Shown here: in pieces, positions 7,512 through 17,615 of the stretch
Layout of the letters: each line of letters starts with the position of its first letter
How positions within the stretch are numbered: the first letter of the stretch is position 1
Assembly (NCBI RefSeq): GCF_022662195.1
Contig: NZ_JAKMCS010000003.1
Location: 335,755-399,754, forward strand
From: Aestuariivivens insulae
GTDB taxonomy: Bacteria; Bacteroidota; Bacteroidia; Flavobacteriales; Flavobacteriaceae
DNA: 64,000 nucleotides
Direction of reading: 5' to 3'
Notes under the pieces: generated by a model
What the model saw: the letters and a program-made list of their open reading frames with translations, nothing else
What the model was told of the DNA's origin: nothing
The model's database searches: none
Program-made: the position numbers and the translations under genes

Positions 7512-10500
7512 ATGCAAAACCATAGCCCTTTTACAGTATATAATGCCTCTGCAGGAAGTGGTAAGACCTATACACTAGTAAAGGAATTTTTAAAAATTTT
7601 ATTCCAATCCAATAATGTCTTCCGCTTTAAAAACATACTAGCGATAACCTTTACCAATAAGGCTGTGGCCGAAATGAAGGATCGCATTATTGGTACACTC
7701 AAGCAATTTTCAGAAGATACCATTATAGAACACCCTAATAGCATGTTTGAAGCTATATGCGAAGAATTGGCTATTGAACCTAAACAACTCCACAGCAAGG
7801 CAAAACGATTGCTACATATTATGGTTCATAATTATGCGGCATTTAACATATCTACCATTGACGGCTTTACCCATAAATTAATAAGAACTTTTGCGTACGA
7901 CTTAAAATTACCTTTGAATTTTGAAGTTGAACTAGACCAAGACACACTTTTAAATGAAGCTGTAAACCGCTTGATTGCTAAAGCAGGAAGTGATGATACC
8001 TTAACAAAAACACTGGTTGATTTTGCCATTGAAAAAGCCGATGATGATAAGAGCTGGGATATTACCTTAGACTTTAACAAAATAGGCAGGCTTCTTTTTA
8101 ACGAAAACGACGCTCCGTTTGTTAAAACATTAACCCCTAAAAGTTTGGGTGATTTTAAAGCCCTTAAGCAACTCTTAATTGACTCAATAAAAGCATTAGA
8201 GGAACAAATTACCCAAAAGGCAAATAGCATTTTAACTTTAATAGATGAAGCTGGTTTAGAGCATGCCGATTTTTCATCAGGTTATCTCCCGAAACATTTC
8301 ACCAAACTGAGCAACAAAAATTTCGATCTTAACTTTAATGCCAAGTGGCAAGAAGATTTAGCGACCAAAACCCTTTACCCAAAGCGAGTCACCACTGCCA
8401 TAGCCGCTACCATAGATGACATTCAGCCTCAATTAGCAAAAGCCTTCGATGCTACTAAACATAATGTTTTTCAACTAAAATTCTTAACCGCTTTTCACAA
8501 AAACATTATCCCTCTATCTGTTTTAAGCGCTATAAGCAACGAACTGGAAGCCTTAAAAACAGAACAAAACAAATTGCTGATTTCTGAATTTAACAGCATT
8601 ATAAGCAACGAAATTAAAAACCAGCCCACGCCCTTTATCTATGAGCGCTTAGGCGAAAAGTTTAGACATTATTTTATTGACGAATTTCAGGACACTTCTA
8701 AACTGCAATGGGAAAATATAATACCTCTTCTGGACAATGCCCTGTCTTCAGAAAACGGTAGCGCCATGATCGTGGGCGATGCCAAACAGGCCATTTACCG
8801 GTGGCGTGGCGGTGTAGCCGAACAGTTTATTAATTTATTCAATAAATCAACGTTACCTTTTCAAATTGAACAAGAGGTTAACAACCTTGAATTTAATTAC
8901 CGTAGTTTTAAGGAAATTGTCTCCTTTAATAATGGCTTTTTTACGTTTTTATCGGATAATACTTTTAGCAAAGAAGATTATAAAAGCCTATATAAAAGCT
9001 CGCACCAAAACCCTTCTACAGAAGAACAGGGTTATGTGGAATTATCTTTTTTAAACATTGAAAAAGATGACGACAAAGACGAACTGTATGCCAATAAGGT
9101 TTTACAAACCATTCGTGAATGCTTACAAAACGGATATACACTTAAAGATATTTGCATACTTACACGTTATAAAAAGGACGAAAAACATTTGGCTTCATTT
9201 TTATCGACTCACGACGATATAAATGTTATTTCAGAAGATGGCTTAATGCTTGCCCATGCTCCCGAAGTTACCTTTATAAATAATGTATTAACGCTATTAA
9301 CACAACCCAAAAACCTCACGGTTAAAGTTGCTGTTCTAAATTACTTAGCCAATGCATTCAACGAAGATGATAAACATTCTTTTTTTAGTAAGCATATAAA
9401 CCAACCGCTACCAAACCTATTTAAAAGTCTTGAAGCCTATGAGGTGCATTTAAGTTACGATAGCTTATTGCAACTACCTTTGTACGAGTTAGTAGAAACT
9501 ATTATTAGAAGCTTTAACTTGGTAAAACACGGTAATGCTTATGTGCAATTCTACCTTGATTTGGTTTTGGAATTCTCCCAAAAACTAGGTTCAGATTTAC
9601 TGGCCTTTTTGGATTATTTCGATAAAAAGAAAGAAACCTTTACCATAATATCCCCCAAAGAAGAGCAGGCCATACAAATAATGACCATTCATAAATCTAA
9701 AGGGCTTGAGTTTCCAGTAGTCATCTTTCCTTATGCCGATTTAGATATTTATTTGGAACGCGAGCCTAAAGAATGGTTTCCTATAAACCCGGAGACCTAC
9801 CATGGCTTTAGCCATACACTAATCAATTTTAATAAAGATTTTGAACATTATGGGGAAATTGGCAAGACCATATATAATAACCATAAGTCAGAACAAGAGT
9901 TAGACAACATAAATTTGTTGTATGTGGCTTTAACGCGCGCCGTTGAACAACTCTATGTTATCTCTAAAAACGATAGCATGTTAAAAGATGAGGCTAGGTC
10001 GAAAAAATATTCTGGTTTGCTAATTAATTATTTGCAACATCTTAACTTATGGGACGACTCCCAATTAACCTATCGTTTTGGAAAATTGGAAAGCACCTTA
10101 AAGAAGGAAGTATTAGATATACCAAGCAAAACATCGTTGGAATTCATTTCTACGAACAAAAGAGACCATAACATTAATATTGTTACTAAATCTGGGTTTT
10201 TATGGGATACTAATCAAGAAAAAGCTATCGAAAAAGGGAACTTATTACACGATATTATGTCCCAAATATCCACAAAAGACGATGTTGACCTTGTAATTGA
10301 ACAACATCTTAGCCAAGGCATGATGGACAAACAACAAGCTACATTATTAAAAACACAAGTTTTAAACATAGTACAACACCCAGAATTAAGCCCTTATTTT
10401 AACACCAATCTTAACATTTATAATGAACAAGATATTATAACCCATCAAAATATTGTTTTGAGACCAGATCGTGTTGTGGTAAATTCCAAAAATGAAGCCA

Positions 10501-10649
10501 TAATCATAGATTATAAAACGGGAGAAGCCAATAAATCACACAAGCAACAGTTACAGTTATATCAAGATGTTTTAGAAGAAATGCATTATAAAGTTAAACA
10601 CAAATTTTTGGTATATACAAATAAAAATATTGAAGTAGAAAAAGTATAA
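7512..10649 (+). CDS. UvrD/RecB-type helicase-nuclease, AddA-like
   Basis: This is a 1045-residue ATP-dependent DNA helicase with a C-terminal nuclease, likely acting in double-strand break processing. The Walker A motif is NASAGSGKTYTL near residue 12. Further helicase motifs are AITFTNKAVAEMK, YFIDEFQDTSKLQW (motif II), VGDAKQAIYRWRGG (motif III), IMTIHKSKGLEFPVVIFP (motif V) and LLYVALTRA (motif VI). The last 100 residues contain the PD-(D/E)XK nuclease core RPDRVVVN...AIIIDYKTG. I chose the ATG at 7512 over a TTG one codon earlier. The AddB-like partner lies at 12356, with ompA between them. Confidence 0.88.
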   Translation: MQNHSPFTVYNASAGSGKTYTLVKEFLKILFQSNNVFRFKNILAITFTNKAVAEMKDRIIGTLKQFSEDTIIEHPNSMFEAICEELAIEPKQLHSKAKRLLHIMVHNYAAFNISTIDGFTHKLIRTFAYDLKLPLNFEVELDQDTLLNEAVNRLIAKAGSDDTLTKTLVDFAIEKADDDKSWDITLDFNKIGRLLFNENDAPFVKTLTPKSLGDFKALKQLLIDSIKALEEQITQKANSILTLIDEAGLEHADFSSGYLPKHFTKLSNKNFDLNFNAKWQEDLATKTLYPKRVTTAIAATIDDIQPQLAKAFDATKHNVFQLKFLTAFHKNIIPLSVLSAISNELEALKTEQNKLLISEFNSIISNEIKNQPTPFIYERLGEKFRHYFIDEFQDTSKLQWENIIPLLDNALSSENGSAMIVGDAKQAIYRWRGGVAEQFINLFNKSTLPFQIEQEVNNLEFNYRSFKEIVSFNNGFFTFLSDNTFSKEDYKSLYKSSHQNPSTEEQGYVELSFLNIEKDDDKDELYANKVLQTIRECLQNGYTLKDICILTRYKKDEKHLASFLSTHDDINVISEDGLMLAHAPEVTFINNVLTLLTQPKNLTVKVAVLNYLANAFNEDDKHSFFSKHINQPLPNLFKSLEAYEVHLSYDSLLQLPLYELVETIIRSFNLVKHGNAYVQFYLDLVLEFSQKLGSDLLAFLDYFDKKKETFTIISPKEEQAIQIMTIHKSKGLEFPVVIFPYADLDIYLEREPKEWFPINPETYHGFSHTLINFNKDFEHYGEIGKTIYNNHKSEQELDNINLLYVALTRAVEQLYVISKNDSMLKDEARSKKYSGLLINYLQHLNLWDDSQLTYRFGKLESTLKKEVLDIPSKTSLEFISTNKRDHNINIVTKSGFLWDTNQEKAIEKGNLLHDIMSQISTKDDVDLVIEQHLSQGMMDKQQATLLKTQVLNIVQHPELSPYFNTNLNIYNEQDIITHQNIVLRPDRVVVNSKNEAIIIDYKTGEANKSHKQQLQLYQDVLEEMHYKVKHKFLVYTNKNIEVEKV

Positions 10650-10795
10650 ACCAACTAAAAAACAACAACATAACCACAGTCTATTTACAGCTTTTACATA
10701 CAGGTATTAAAGATTTTTCCACGGATATAAACACCTAAAACGTCCTTTTAATCGTATTTTCTTGTTAAGAAAGTTGAGTTTATAATACATAAGGA

Positions 10796-10827
10796 TTGAT
10801 ACTGTCTTCAATATTTTTATATATTTG
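10796..10827 (+). promoter_or_regulatory. ompA-like gene promoter
   Basis: TTG at 10796-10798 and TATATTTG at 10820-10827 are separated by 21 bases, slightly longer than the usual 19. The leader to the ATG at 10897 is about 60 bases. Confidence 0.45.
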
Positions 10828-10896
10828 TCTTTGTTAATAAATTTTTACAACTTACATTTGTTTGCAATTAACACTTAAAAATTAAACTTTTTGAAT

Positions 10897-12285
10897 ATGA
10901 AAAATCTTAGCAGATTATTGTTCGCTATGTTGCTTGTACTTGGGTATAGCAACGTAAATGCGCAAGACAAAAACAACCCATGGCAAATTACTATTGGTGT
11001 AAATGCAGTAGATGCATTCCCTTCAGGAGATGGTGCATTATTCACTGGAAATGGTGAAGCTAGTGAAACTATCTTTAGTAAGTTTGTTGACACAGACAAC
11101 TACAACATTTTACCATCATTAACCACTATTTCTGTTTCTAAATACTTAAGTGATGGATTTTCTTTTGGTGTAACAGGATCAATCAATAAAATTGAGAGCT
11201 GGGGAGAGGTTCCTGGTACTCCTGATGCAGCAGAAGCAGACGATTTATCTTACTATGGTGTAGACGGAACTATTAAGTACAACTTCTTAGAAGACACAAC
11301 CTTTGATCCATATATTGGTGTAGGTGGTGGTTACACTTGGGTTGACGAAGTTGGAGCTGGTACTTTAAATGGTACTTTAGGTTTCAATGTATGGTTTAGC
11401 GAAAACATTGGTCTTACTTTACAGACTTCATACAAGCATGCTTTCGAAGACTATTTAGATACACATTTCCAACATTCTGCTGGTATCTCTATTAAATTTG
11501 GAGGAACAGATACAGATGGTGATGGCATCTACGACAAAGACGATGCTTGTCCAGACGTTGCTGGTTTAGAAGCTTTTAATGGTTGTCCAGATTCTGACGG
11601 TGATGGTATTGAAGATAGCAAAGACGATTGTCCTAACGAAGCTGGTGCTGCTGAATTTAACGGTTGTCCAGATTCTGATGGTGACGGTGTTGCCGATAAA
11701 AACGATAACTGTCCTTCAGTTGCTGGTTTAAAATCTTTAGCTGGTTGTCCAGATGCTGATGGTGACGGTGTTACAGATGGTGATGATTCTTGTCCTAACA
11801 CTGCTGGTCCTGCTGCCAATAAAGGTTGTCCTTGGCCAGATACCGATGGTGATGGCGTTTTAGACAAAGACGATAAATGTCCAGACGTTAAAGGTACTGT
11901 TGCTAACAACGGATGTCCAGAAGTTACTGAAGAAGTTCAAAAGACATTAAACGAGTACGCTAAAACGATCTTATTCGATACTGGTAAATCTACTATCAAA
12001 TCTCAATCTGAAGAAGTATTGAAAGATATTATTGGTATCCTTAATGAGTACCCAACTGCTAAATTTACAGTTGAAGGACATACCGATAGCGTAGGTAGCG
12101 AAAAATTAAACCAATCTTTATCTGAAGCTAGAGCGCTTTCTGTAAAAGATTACTTAGTTAAGAATGGTGTTGACGAATTTAGACTTTCTGCACTTGGTTA
12201 CGGTGAGTCTAAGCCAATCGATACTAACAAAACTAGAGCTGGTAGAGCTAACAACAGACGTGTTGAAATTAACTTAGCAAAATAA
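10897..12285 (+). CDS. OmpA-family outer membrane protein with TSP3 repeats
   Basis: This protein links the outer membrane to peptidoglycan. It has 462 residues. A signal peptide ends near NVNAQ (residue 22), and an eight-stranded-type beta-barrel runs to about residue 200. Next come five calcium-binding thrombospondin type 3 repeats of the form [15 protein letters not shown]. The C-terminal OmpA domain starts near [11 protein letters not shown] and has the peptidoglycan-binding [21 protein letters not shown] chose the ATG at 10897 because the upstream TTG codon is not needed. The gene has its own promoter and terminator, so it is an independent unit between the two nuclease genes. The product is probably abundant. 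Confidence 0.92.
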   Translation: MKNLSRLLFAMLLVLGYSNVNAQDKNNPWQITIGVNAVDAFPSGDGALFTGNGEASETIFSKFVDTDNYNILPSLTTISVSKYLSDGFSFGVTGSINKIESWGEVPGTPDAAEADDLSYYGVDGTIKYNFLEDTTFDPYIGVGGGYTWVDEVGAGTLNGTLGFNVWFSENIGLTLQTSYKHAFEDYLDTHFQHSAGISIKFGGTDTDGDGIYDKDDACPDVAGLEAFNGCPDSDGDGIEDSKDDCPNEAGAAEFNGCPDSDGDGVADKNDNCPSVAGLKSLAGCPDADGDGVTDGDDSCPNTAGPAANKGCPWPDTDGDGVLDKDDKCPDVKGTVANNGCPEVTEEVQKTLNEYAKTILFDTGKSTIKSQSEEVLKDIIGILNEYPTAKFTVEGHTDSVGSEKLNQSLSEARALSVKDYLVKNGVDEFRLSALGYGESKPIDTNKTRAGRANNRRVEINLAK

Positions 12286-12314
12286 TAAGCTAAAACAATT
12301 TTAAAATAAGTTTA

Positions 12315-12344
12315 AAAACGCTTCGGATATCCGAAGCGTTTTTT
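12315..12344 (+). terminator. terminator after the ompA-like gene
   Basis: AAAACGCTTCGGAT and ATCCGAAGCGTTTT form a perfect palindrome at 12315-12344 followed by a T-rich tail to 12350. The AddB-like gene starts 12 bases beyond the palindrome, so that gene probably relies on read-through or a promoter inside this segment. Confidence 0.8.
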
Positions 12345-12355
12345 ATTTTTATATA

Positions 12356-15121
12356 ATGACAACATTTATTTTTGATGTTCTAACCGACTTACAAGAAAAG
12401 CGAATAAACTTAACCGAAACAACTTTTATTTTACCAAGTAAAAGGGCTGGACTTTTTCTAAAACACCAACTTCATCATTTTATTGACCAACCTATATTTT
12501 CTCCTAAAATTCTTAGTATTGAAGAATTTGTAGAAGATTTATCGCAGCTAAAGAAAACAACCAACACCGAACTTCTTTTTCTGTTTTATAACAGTTACCT
12601 GCAATTAACCCCTAAAGAAGCTACAGAATCGTTTGAGTCTTTTTCTAAATGGGGACAGCTCCTACTTCAGGATTTTAATGAAATAGATCGCTATTTGGTG
12701 CCTCAAGAAAAGATTTTTAATTACCTGGGTGCCATAAAAGAAATTGAACATCAGCATTGGTCCTTAGAAGAGCAACAAACAGATTTCATTAAAAAATATC
12801 TGGCTTTCTGGAATAAACTCTTCAGCTATTATACCCATTTCACCAAATCCATGTTAAAAAAGCAGATAGGTTATCAAGGGTTGATATATCGCGAAGCCGC
12901 CAAAAACATATCTAATTACATTCAAAGCAACTCTAACAAAAACCACATCTTTTTAGGATTTAATGCCTTAAACACAGCCGAAGAAATAATCATTCAAGAA
13001 TTACTGGAAAACAACTTGGCTCAAATTTATTGGGATATAGACCAAGTATTTATAGAAAATAACATACACGATGCAGGTCTATTTGTAAGACAACATAAAG
13101 CCCAATGGAATTATTTTAACCACCACCCATTTAATTGGATAACCAATCATTACAGTACCAAGAAAAACATTTCGGTATATGGTATTCCCAAGCAAGTAGG
13201 ACAGGCCAAATACATTGGTAGCATTCTTAAAAAGTTAAAGCAACAACAAACATCACTACAAAATACAGCCGTTATTCTAGGGGATGAAAACCTGCTAATT
13301 CCTGTTTTAAACTCGCTACCTAAAGACCTTGACGCTTTAAATATTACCATGGGTCTTCCCTTAAAGTCCGTACCATTGGCCTCACTTTTTCAAAGCTTAT
13401 TCGAAATTCATAAAAGGGACTCCAAGACATTTTATTTTAAAGACATCATTAAAATATTATCCCATCAGTTTATAAGGCCTTTATTTATACATGAAAATGA
13501 AGATCATGCCATCACTATCATCAATACTATAAACACCAACAATTTAGTATATGTCTCCAACGCACAACTGAAAGGAATGACCTCAGGTTCTCATGATCTT
13601 CTGGACATTTTGTTTTCAGGCTGGGAAACATCTATAGATCGTGTTATTGAAAACTGTACTACCTTAATTTTATTATTAAAGGCCCATCTCGATGAAAACA
13701 AATCATCTAATTTATTGGCCTTAGAATATGTATTCCGCTTTAACGTCTTATTCAATGAATTGTCAAGATTAAATTCAGCATATAACCATATTAAGGGTGT
13801 ATCGACACTATATGGGATATATAAGGAATTATTGAATTCGGAAACCTTAGATTTTCAAGGCGAACCGCTGCAAGGGCTTCAAATTATGGGAATGCTGGAA
13901 TCCCGTGTTTTGGATTTTGAGACCATCATTATTTCATCTGTAAACGAAGGCTTGTTACCTGCCGGAAAAACCAATAATTCATTTATTCCCTTTGATGTTA
14001 AATTGGAAAACAATTTACCCACCTTCAAAGAAAAAGACGCTGTTTACACCTATCACTTTTACCGATTATTACAACGGGCCAAAAATGTTTATATATTATA
14101 CAATACTGAAGCAGATGTGCTGGTTGGCGGCGAAAAAAGCAGGTTCATAACGCAATTGGAAATAGAAAACATCCACCATATTAACCACAGCATTATAGCA
14201 CCAGATGTACCTATAATTAAACCATCGCTAAACATAATACAAAAATCAGAAGATGTTATTCATAAACTAAAATCTATCGCAGCAAAAGGCTTTTCGCCCT
14301 CTTCCTTAACCCACTATATGCGCAACCCAATAGATTTTTATTATGAAAAAATACTTGGCATAAAAGAATTAGAGGATGTTGAAGAAACTATTGCTGCTAA
14401 TACTTTAGGAACAGTGGTTCATAACACTTTGGAAGATTTTTATAAACCTTTGGAAGGACAATTTCTAACACCAGAAATTATAAAAACCTTCAGGTCAAAT
14501 ATTTCCAGAACAGTAACGCATCATTTTAAAAATGAATACAAAGAAGGTGATATTTCTAAGGGTAAAAATTTAATCATCTTTGAAATTGCCAAACGCTATG
14601 TTGCTAACTTTTTAGATTTGGAATTAAAAAATTTAGAAGCTGGAAATACTATAAAAATACTGGCTATTGAAGCCAATAATCTGGTTCCCATCCATATTCC
14701 AGAAATAGGATTTCCAATAAACCTTACTGGTAAAGTGGACCGAATTGATGAATGTAACGGCCTAACACGAATTATAGATTATAAAACGGGAAACGTACAG
14801 CAAAACCAAGTTGAAGTTATAGATTGGGAAGACATCACAACAGATTACACCAGGTATAGCAAAAGCTTTCAAGTGCTTACATACGCCTACATGATGTTAC
14901 AATCCAAACAAATACAATTACCTGTTGAAGCTGGTATTGTATCGTTTAAAAACTTAAGCTCAGGGTTTATTAAATTCACAAAAAAAGACAAAATAGGTTA
15001 TGGCGCTACAAAAGAAGCTTTAATTACTCCAGAAACCCTTTCCCTTTTTGAAACAGAACTCAAACATCTTATTATCGAAATTTGTAACCCATCTATTAAT
15101 TTTATTGAAAAGGAGGTTTAA
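12356..15121 (+). CDS. PD-(D/E)XK nuclease, AddB-like
   Basis: This 921-residue protein resembles the AddB partner of AddAB helicase-nucleases. The start FILPSKRAGLFLKHQL corresponds to the degenerate Walker A region of AddB proteins, with no intact GKT. The C-terminal 250 residues form a RecB-type nuclease: TLGTVVHNTLEDFY, then LTGKVDRID and TRIIDYKTG with the catalytic Asp and Lys. It is separated from the AddA-like gene only by the ompA-like gene and is followed 2 bases later by a hydrolase gene. The pairing as one complex is inferred from family knowledge and proximity. Confidence 0.8.
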   Translation: MTTFIFDVLTDLQEKRINLTETTFILPSKRAGLFLKHQLHHFIDQPIFSPKILSIEEFVEDLSQLKKTTNTELLFLFYNSYLQLTPKEATESFESFSKWGQLLLQDFNEIDRYLVPQEKIFNYLGAIKEIEHQHWSLEEQQTDFIKKYLAFWNKLFSYYTHFTKSMLKKQIGYQGLIYREAAKNISNYIQSNSNKNHIFLGFNALNTAEEIIIQELLENNLAQIYWDIDQVFIENNIHDAGLFVRQHKAQWNYFNHHPFNWITNHYSTKKNISVYGIPKQVGQAKYIGSILKKLKQQQTSLQNTAVILGDENLLIPVLNSLPKDLDALNITMGLPLKSVPLASLFQSLFEIHKRDSKTFYFKDIIKILSHQFIRPLFIHENEDHAITIINTINTNNLVYVSNAQLKGMTSGSHDLLDILFSGWETSIDRVIENCTTLILLLKAHLDENKSSNLLALEYVFRFNVLFNELSRLNSAYNHIKGVSTLYGIYKELLNSETLDFQGEPLQGLQIMGMLESRVLDFETIIISSVNEGLLPAGKTNNSFIPFDVKLENNLPTFKEKDAVYTYHFYRLLQRAKNVYILYNTEADVLVGGEKSRFITQLEIENIHHINHSIIAPDVPIIKPSLNIIQKSEDVIHKLKSIAAKGFSPSSLTHYMRNPIDFYYEKILGIKELEDVEETIAANTLGTVVHNTLEDFYKPLEGQFLTPEIIKTFRSNISRTVTHHFKNEYKEGDISKGKNLIIFEIAKRYVANFLDLELKNLEAGNTIKILAIEANNLVPIHIPEIGFPINLTGKVDRIDECNGLTRIIDYKTGNVQQNQVEVIDWEDITTDYTRYSKSFQVLTYAYMMLQSKQIQLPVEAGIVSFKNLSSGFIKFTKKDKIGYGATKEALITPETLSLFETELKHLIIEICNPSINFIEKEV

Positions 15122-15123
15122 TT

Positions 15124-15963
15124 ATGAATATACTGAAGCATATAATTATAGAAGGAAAACACAACAAGCCCATACTTGCTGATGTATTTTATGCTGAAAA
15201 CGACACTATTAAGCCCATCGTTATCTTTTGCCATGGTTATAAAGGATTTAAAGATTGGGGCGCCTGGAACTTAATGGCCAAGGCCTTTGCCGAAGCAGGC
15301 TTTTGCTTTATAAAATTCAATTTTTCACATAATGGTGGCACCATAGAACAACCTATTGATTTTCCAGATTTAGAGGCTTTTGGCAATAACAATTACACCA
15401 AGGAACTGGACGACTTAGAGTCTGTAATCAATTGGGTTTTTAATGACAATACCATAAAATCCGTAGGCGATTTAGACCATATCAATTTAATTGGCCATAG
15501 CCGGGGAGGCGGTATAGTTACCATAAAAGCCCAAGAAGACCAACGTATCACGAAAGTGGTTAGCCTTGCAGGGGTTTGTGATTTTGGAAAACGAACGGCG
15601 ACAATAGGCGATTTGGAACAATGGCAAAAAACAGGTGTAAAATATGTTTTAAACGGACGCACCAAACAACAAATGCCACATTACTATCAGTTTTACGAAG
15701 ACTTTATTGCTAATGAAGAGCGACTTACCATTAAACGCGCTGTCTCACAATTAAACATCCCGTATTTAATCATTCACGGTAACGCAGACACCAGTGTTTC
15801 TATAGATGAAGCCTATCAACTTCACGAATGGAACAACAACAGTGAACTATATGTTATTGAAGGCGCTAACCATGTTTTTGGAGCATCGCATCCTTGGGAT
15901 AAAGATTATTTGCCAGAGCCTTTATTAATGGCTATTAATCACACCATTGCTTTTATATTATAG
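15124..15963 (+). CDS. alpha/beta hydrolase
   Basis: This 279-residue cytoplasmic hydrolase has no signal peptide. The nucleophile elbow is GHSRGGG near residue 124, the acid is probably in IIHGNADTSVSIDEA near residue 220, and the catalytic His is in GANHVFGASH near residue 246. HGYKGFKDWGAWN forms the oxyanion region. Its substrate is unknown. It begins 2 bases after the AddB-like gene, so it is co-transcribed with it, and it ends 1 base from the convergent amylase gene. Confidence 0.85.
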   Translation: MNILKHIIIEGKHNKPILADVFYAENDTIKPIVIFCHGYKGFKDWGAWNLMAKAFAEAGFCFIKFNFSHNGGTIEQPIDFPDLEAFGNNNYTKELDDLESVINWVFNDNTIKSVGDLDHINLIGHSRGGGIVTIKAQEDQRITKVVSLAGVCDFGKRTATIGDLEQWQKTGVKYVLNGRTKQQMPHYYQFYEDFIANEERLTIKRAVSQLNIPYLIIHGNADTSVSIDEAYQLHEWNNNSELYVIEGANHVFGASHPWDKDYLPEPLLMAINHTIAFIL

Positions 15964-15964
15964 G

Positions 15965-17614
15965 CTATTGCTTCTCCAGCAATACAATATTAAAAGGAGT
16001 ATTAATGACTACTTTACCTTTTTTTACCTGTATTGTTTTTCCCGAATAAGCATCCTGTAATTGATCGCCATCTTCAAATACTTTTGAGACGTCCAATACT
16101 TTTTCGCCATTGGGCAAATCCAACCCTATAACAACAACATCTTTATAGTTATTGCTTTGGTAACTTCTATAGAACACATAAGGTTTCTGGGTAATCATTT
16201 GATGCTTGCCAGCACCTACAGCAGGATGGTTTTTTCTGAATTGCCCCAACTTTTGCCAATGCCTCAAAATATCTTGTGTTCTTGAATTATTCTTTATCGC
16301 CTCCCAATTCATAAACGAGCGCAACGTAGCATCGCCTTGTGTGCCTTCAACAATTAAGGCTCGTGCCGATTCATCACCATAATAAATCTGTGCTGTGCCT
16401 GGTGTTAATAATAGTTTGGTGGCTGTTTCAAAAGGCTTATTACGAGCAGCATCAAAAGGTTGACTGTCGTCGTGTGAACTTAAATAATTTAATACGCCAT
16501 ATCCATTTAGTTCTGAATTCAGAATATCTGAATAGCGTTTAAACATCGCTTCTGTAGTTAGCTGGGCCGCATTCCATTTCAGTTCAAAATTGATCAAACT
16601 ACTGAAGGCATCATCAAAATAATTTACTTTTTTATCTCCAAAATCGAAGGCCTTAGTACTTGAAATACCATAATTATACACTTCTCCTACTAGATAAAAC
16701 GCATTGTCATCTAATACCTTATCTGGATTATTCGTTTTATATTCTGAAAACGAATAATCGCATTCATCTTTAAATTCCTGCCATACATAAGGCTCGACAT
16801 GTTTTACGGTATCAACCCTATAACCATCAATACCAAACTTGGTAATATAATCGGTTAGCCACTTCATAATATAAAATCGTGGTGCCCTTGGGTATCCTGT
16901 ACGTTCAAAGAATGCATCTAATTCTGTCACTTCTTGCTCGTAGCGCCCTTCTGCTTTCCACTTTTCAATCAATTGGGGAGGCAGGTCTACATTGGCATTA
17001 CTTTCGGTTTTTATATCGGGTAGATTTTTTACTAAAGTGCAGGTTATGGTCGACTCAAAAGATTTATAAGTGCATTGTGGCTCTGTCCTTACCCAAGCCT
17101 CTGGCCATACAGGGTCTTGTTCTGTAACGGGGCCAGTGTGGTTTATTATGGCGTCCAACAAAATCCGTATACCGTATTGATGTGCTACGCTTACCAATTC
17201 ATGTAAATCTGCCGCTGTACCAAAATTGGGATCTATAGCCGTCCAATCGCTAGCCCAATACCCATGAAATGGATAGGTAAGCCCTGTATTTTCATCTGTA
17301 CCCCCATGTATTTGTTCCACAATGGGTGTCATCCATATCGCATTGACTCCTAAGTTGGTAAAATATCCTTCTTTTATTTTTTGGGTGATGCCTTTTATAT
17401 CGCCTCCTTCGAACCCTCTTAGTTTACCTGTTTCTAATGTTCTGTCAAAATTAATATCGTTGGTTGCATCCCCATTATTGAAACGATCGATCAATAAAAA
17501 GTACACATTGGTAGCTTCCCAAACAAAGGGCGGCTCTGGTTGCTCTTCAGGGTTTTTATGGACACACCCTGTTAGGGTTACCGTTATTAAAATGCCAAAA
17601 ATTAATGAACGCAT
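15965..17614 (-). CDS. GH13 alpha-amylase lipoprotein
   Basis: This starch-hydrolysing enzyme of family GH13 has 549 residues. The lipobox LTGC near residue 17 indicates export as a lipoprotein. Catalytic (beta/alpha)8 motifs are visible: LLDAIINHTGP (region I), DGYRVDTVKHV with the Asp nucleophile (region II), FYLVGEVYNYG with the acid/base Glu (region III), and YLSSHDDSQPF (region IV). It is the last gene of the minus-strand starch operon, 1 base after the preceding amylase gene. Placement at the outer surface or the periplasm cannot be decided. Confidence 0.9.
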   Translation of the reverse strand: MRSLIFGILITVTLTGCVHKNPEEQPEPPFVWEATNVYFLLIDRFNNGDATNDINFDRTLETGKLRGFEGGDIKGITQKIKEGYFTNLGVNAIWMTPIVEQIHGGTDENTGLTYPFHGYWASDWTAIDPNFGTAADLHELVSVAHQYGIRILLDAIINHTGPVTEQDPVWPEAWVRTEPQCTYKSFESTITCTLVKNLPDIKTESNANVDLPPQLIEKWKAEGRYEQEVTELDAFFERTGYPRAPRFYIMKWLTDYITKFGIDGYRVDTVKHVEPYVWQEFKDECDYSFSEYKTNNPDKVLDDNAFYLVGEVYNYGISSTKAFDFGDKKVNYFDDAFSSLINFELKWNAAQLTTEAMFKRYSDILNSELNGYGVLNYLSSHDDSQPFDAARNKPFETATKLLLTPGTAQIYYGDESARALIVEGTQGDATLRSFMNWEAIKNNSRTQDILRHWQKLGQFRKNHPAVGAGKHQMITQKPYVFYRSYQSNNYKDVVVIGLDLPNGEKVLDVSKVFEDGDQLQDAYSGKTIQVKKGKVVINTPFNIVLLEKQ

Positions 17615-17615
17615 A

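Noticed and set aside
11529..11909. A 126-codon antisense ORF over the TSP3 repeats
   Set aside because: It is an antisense shadow of the repeated GATGGTGATGG-type codons of the OmpA-like gene; its Ser/Pro repeats have no independent support.
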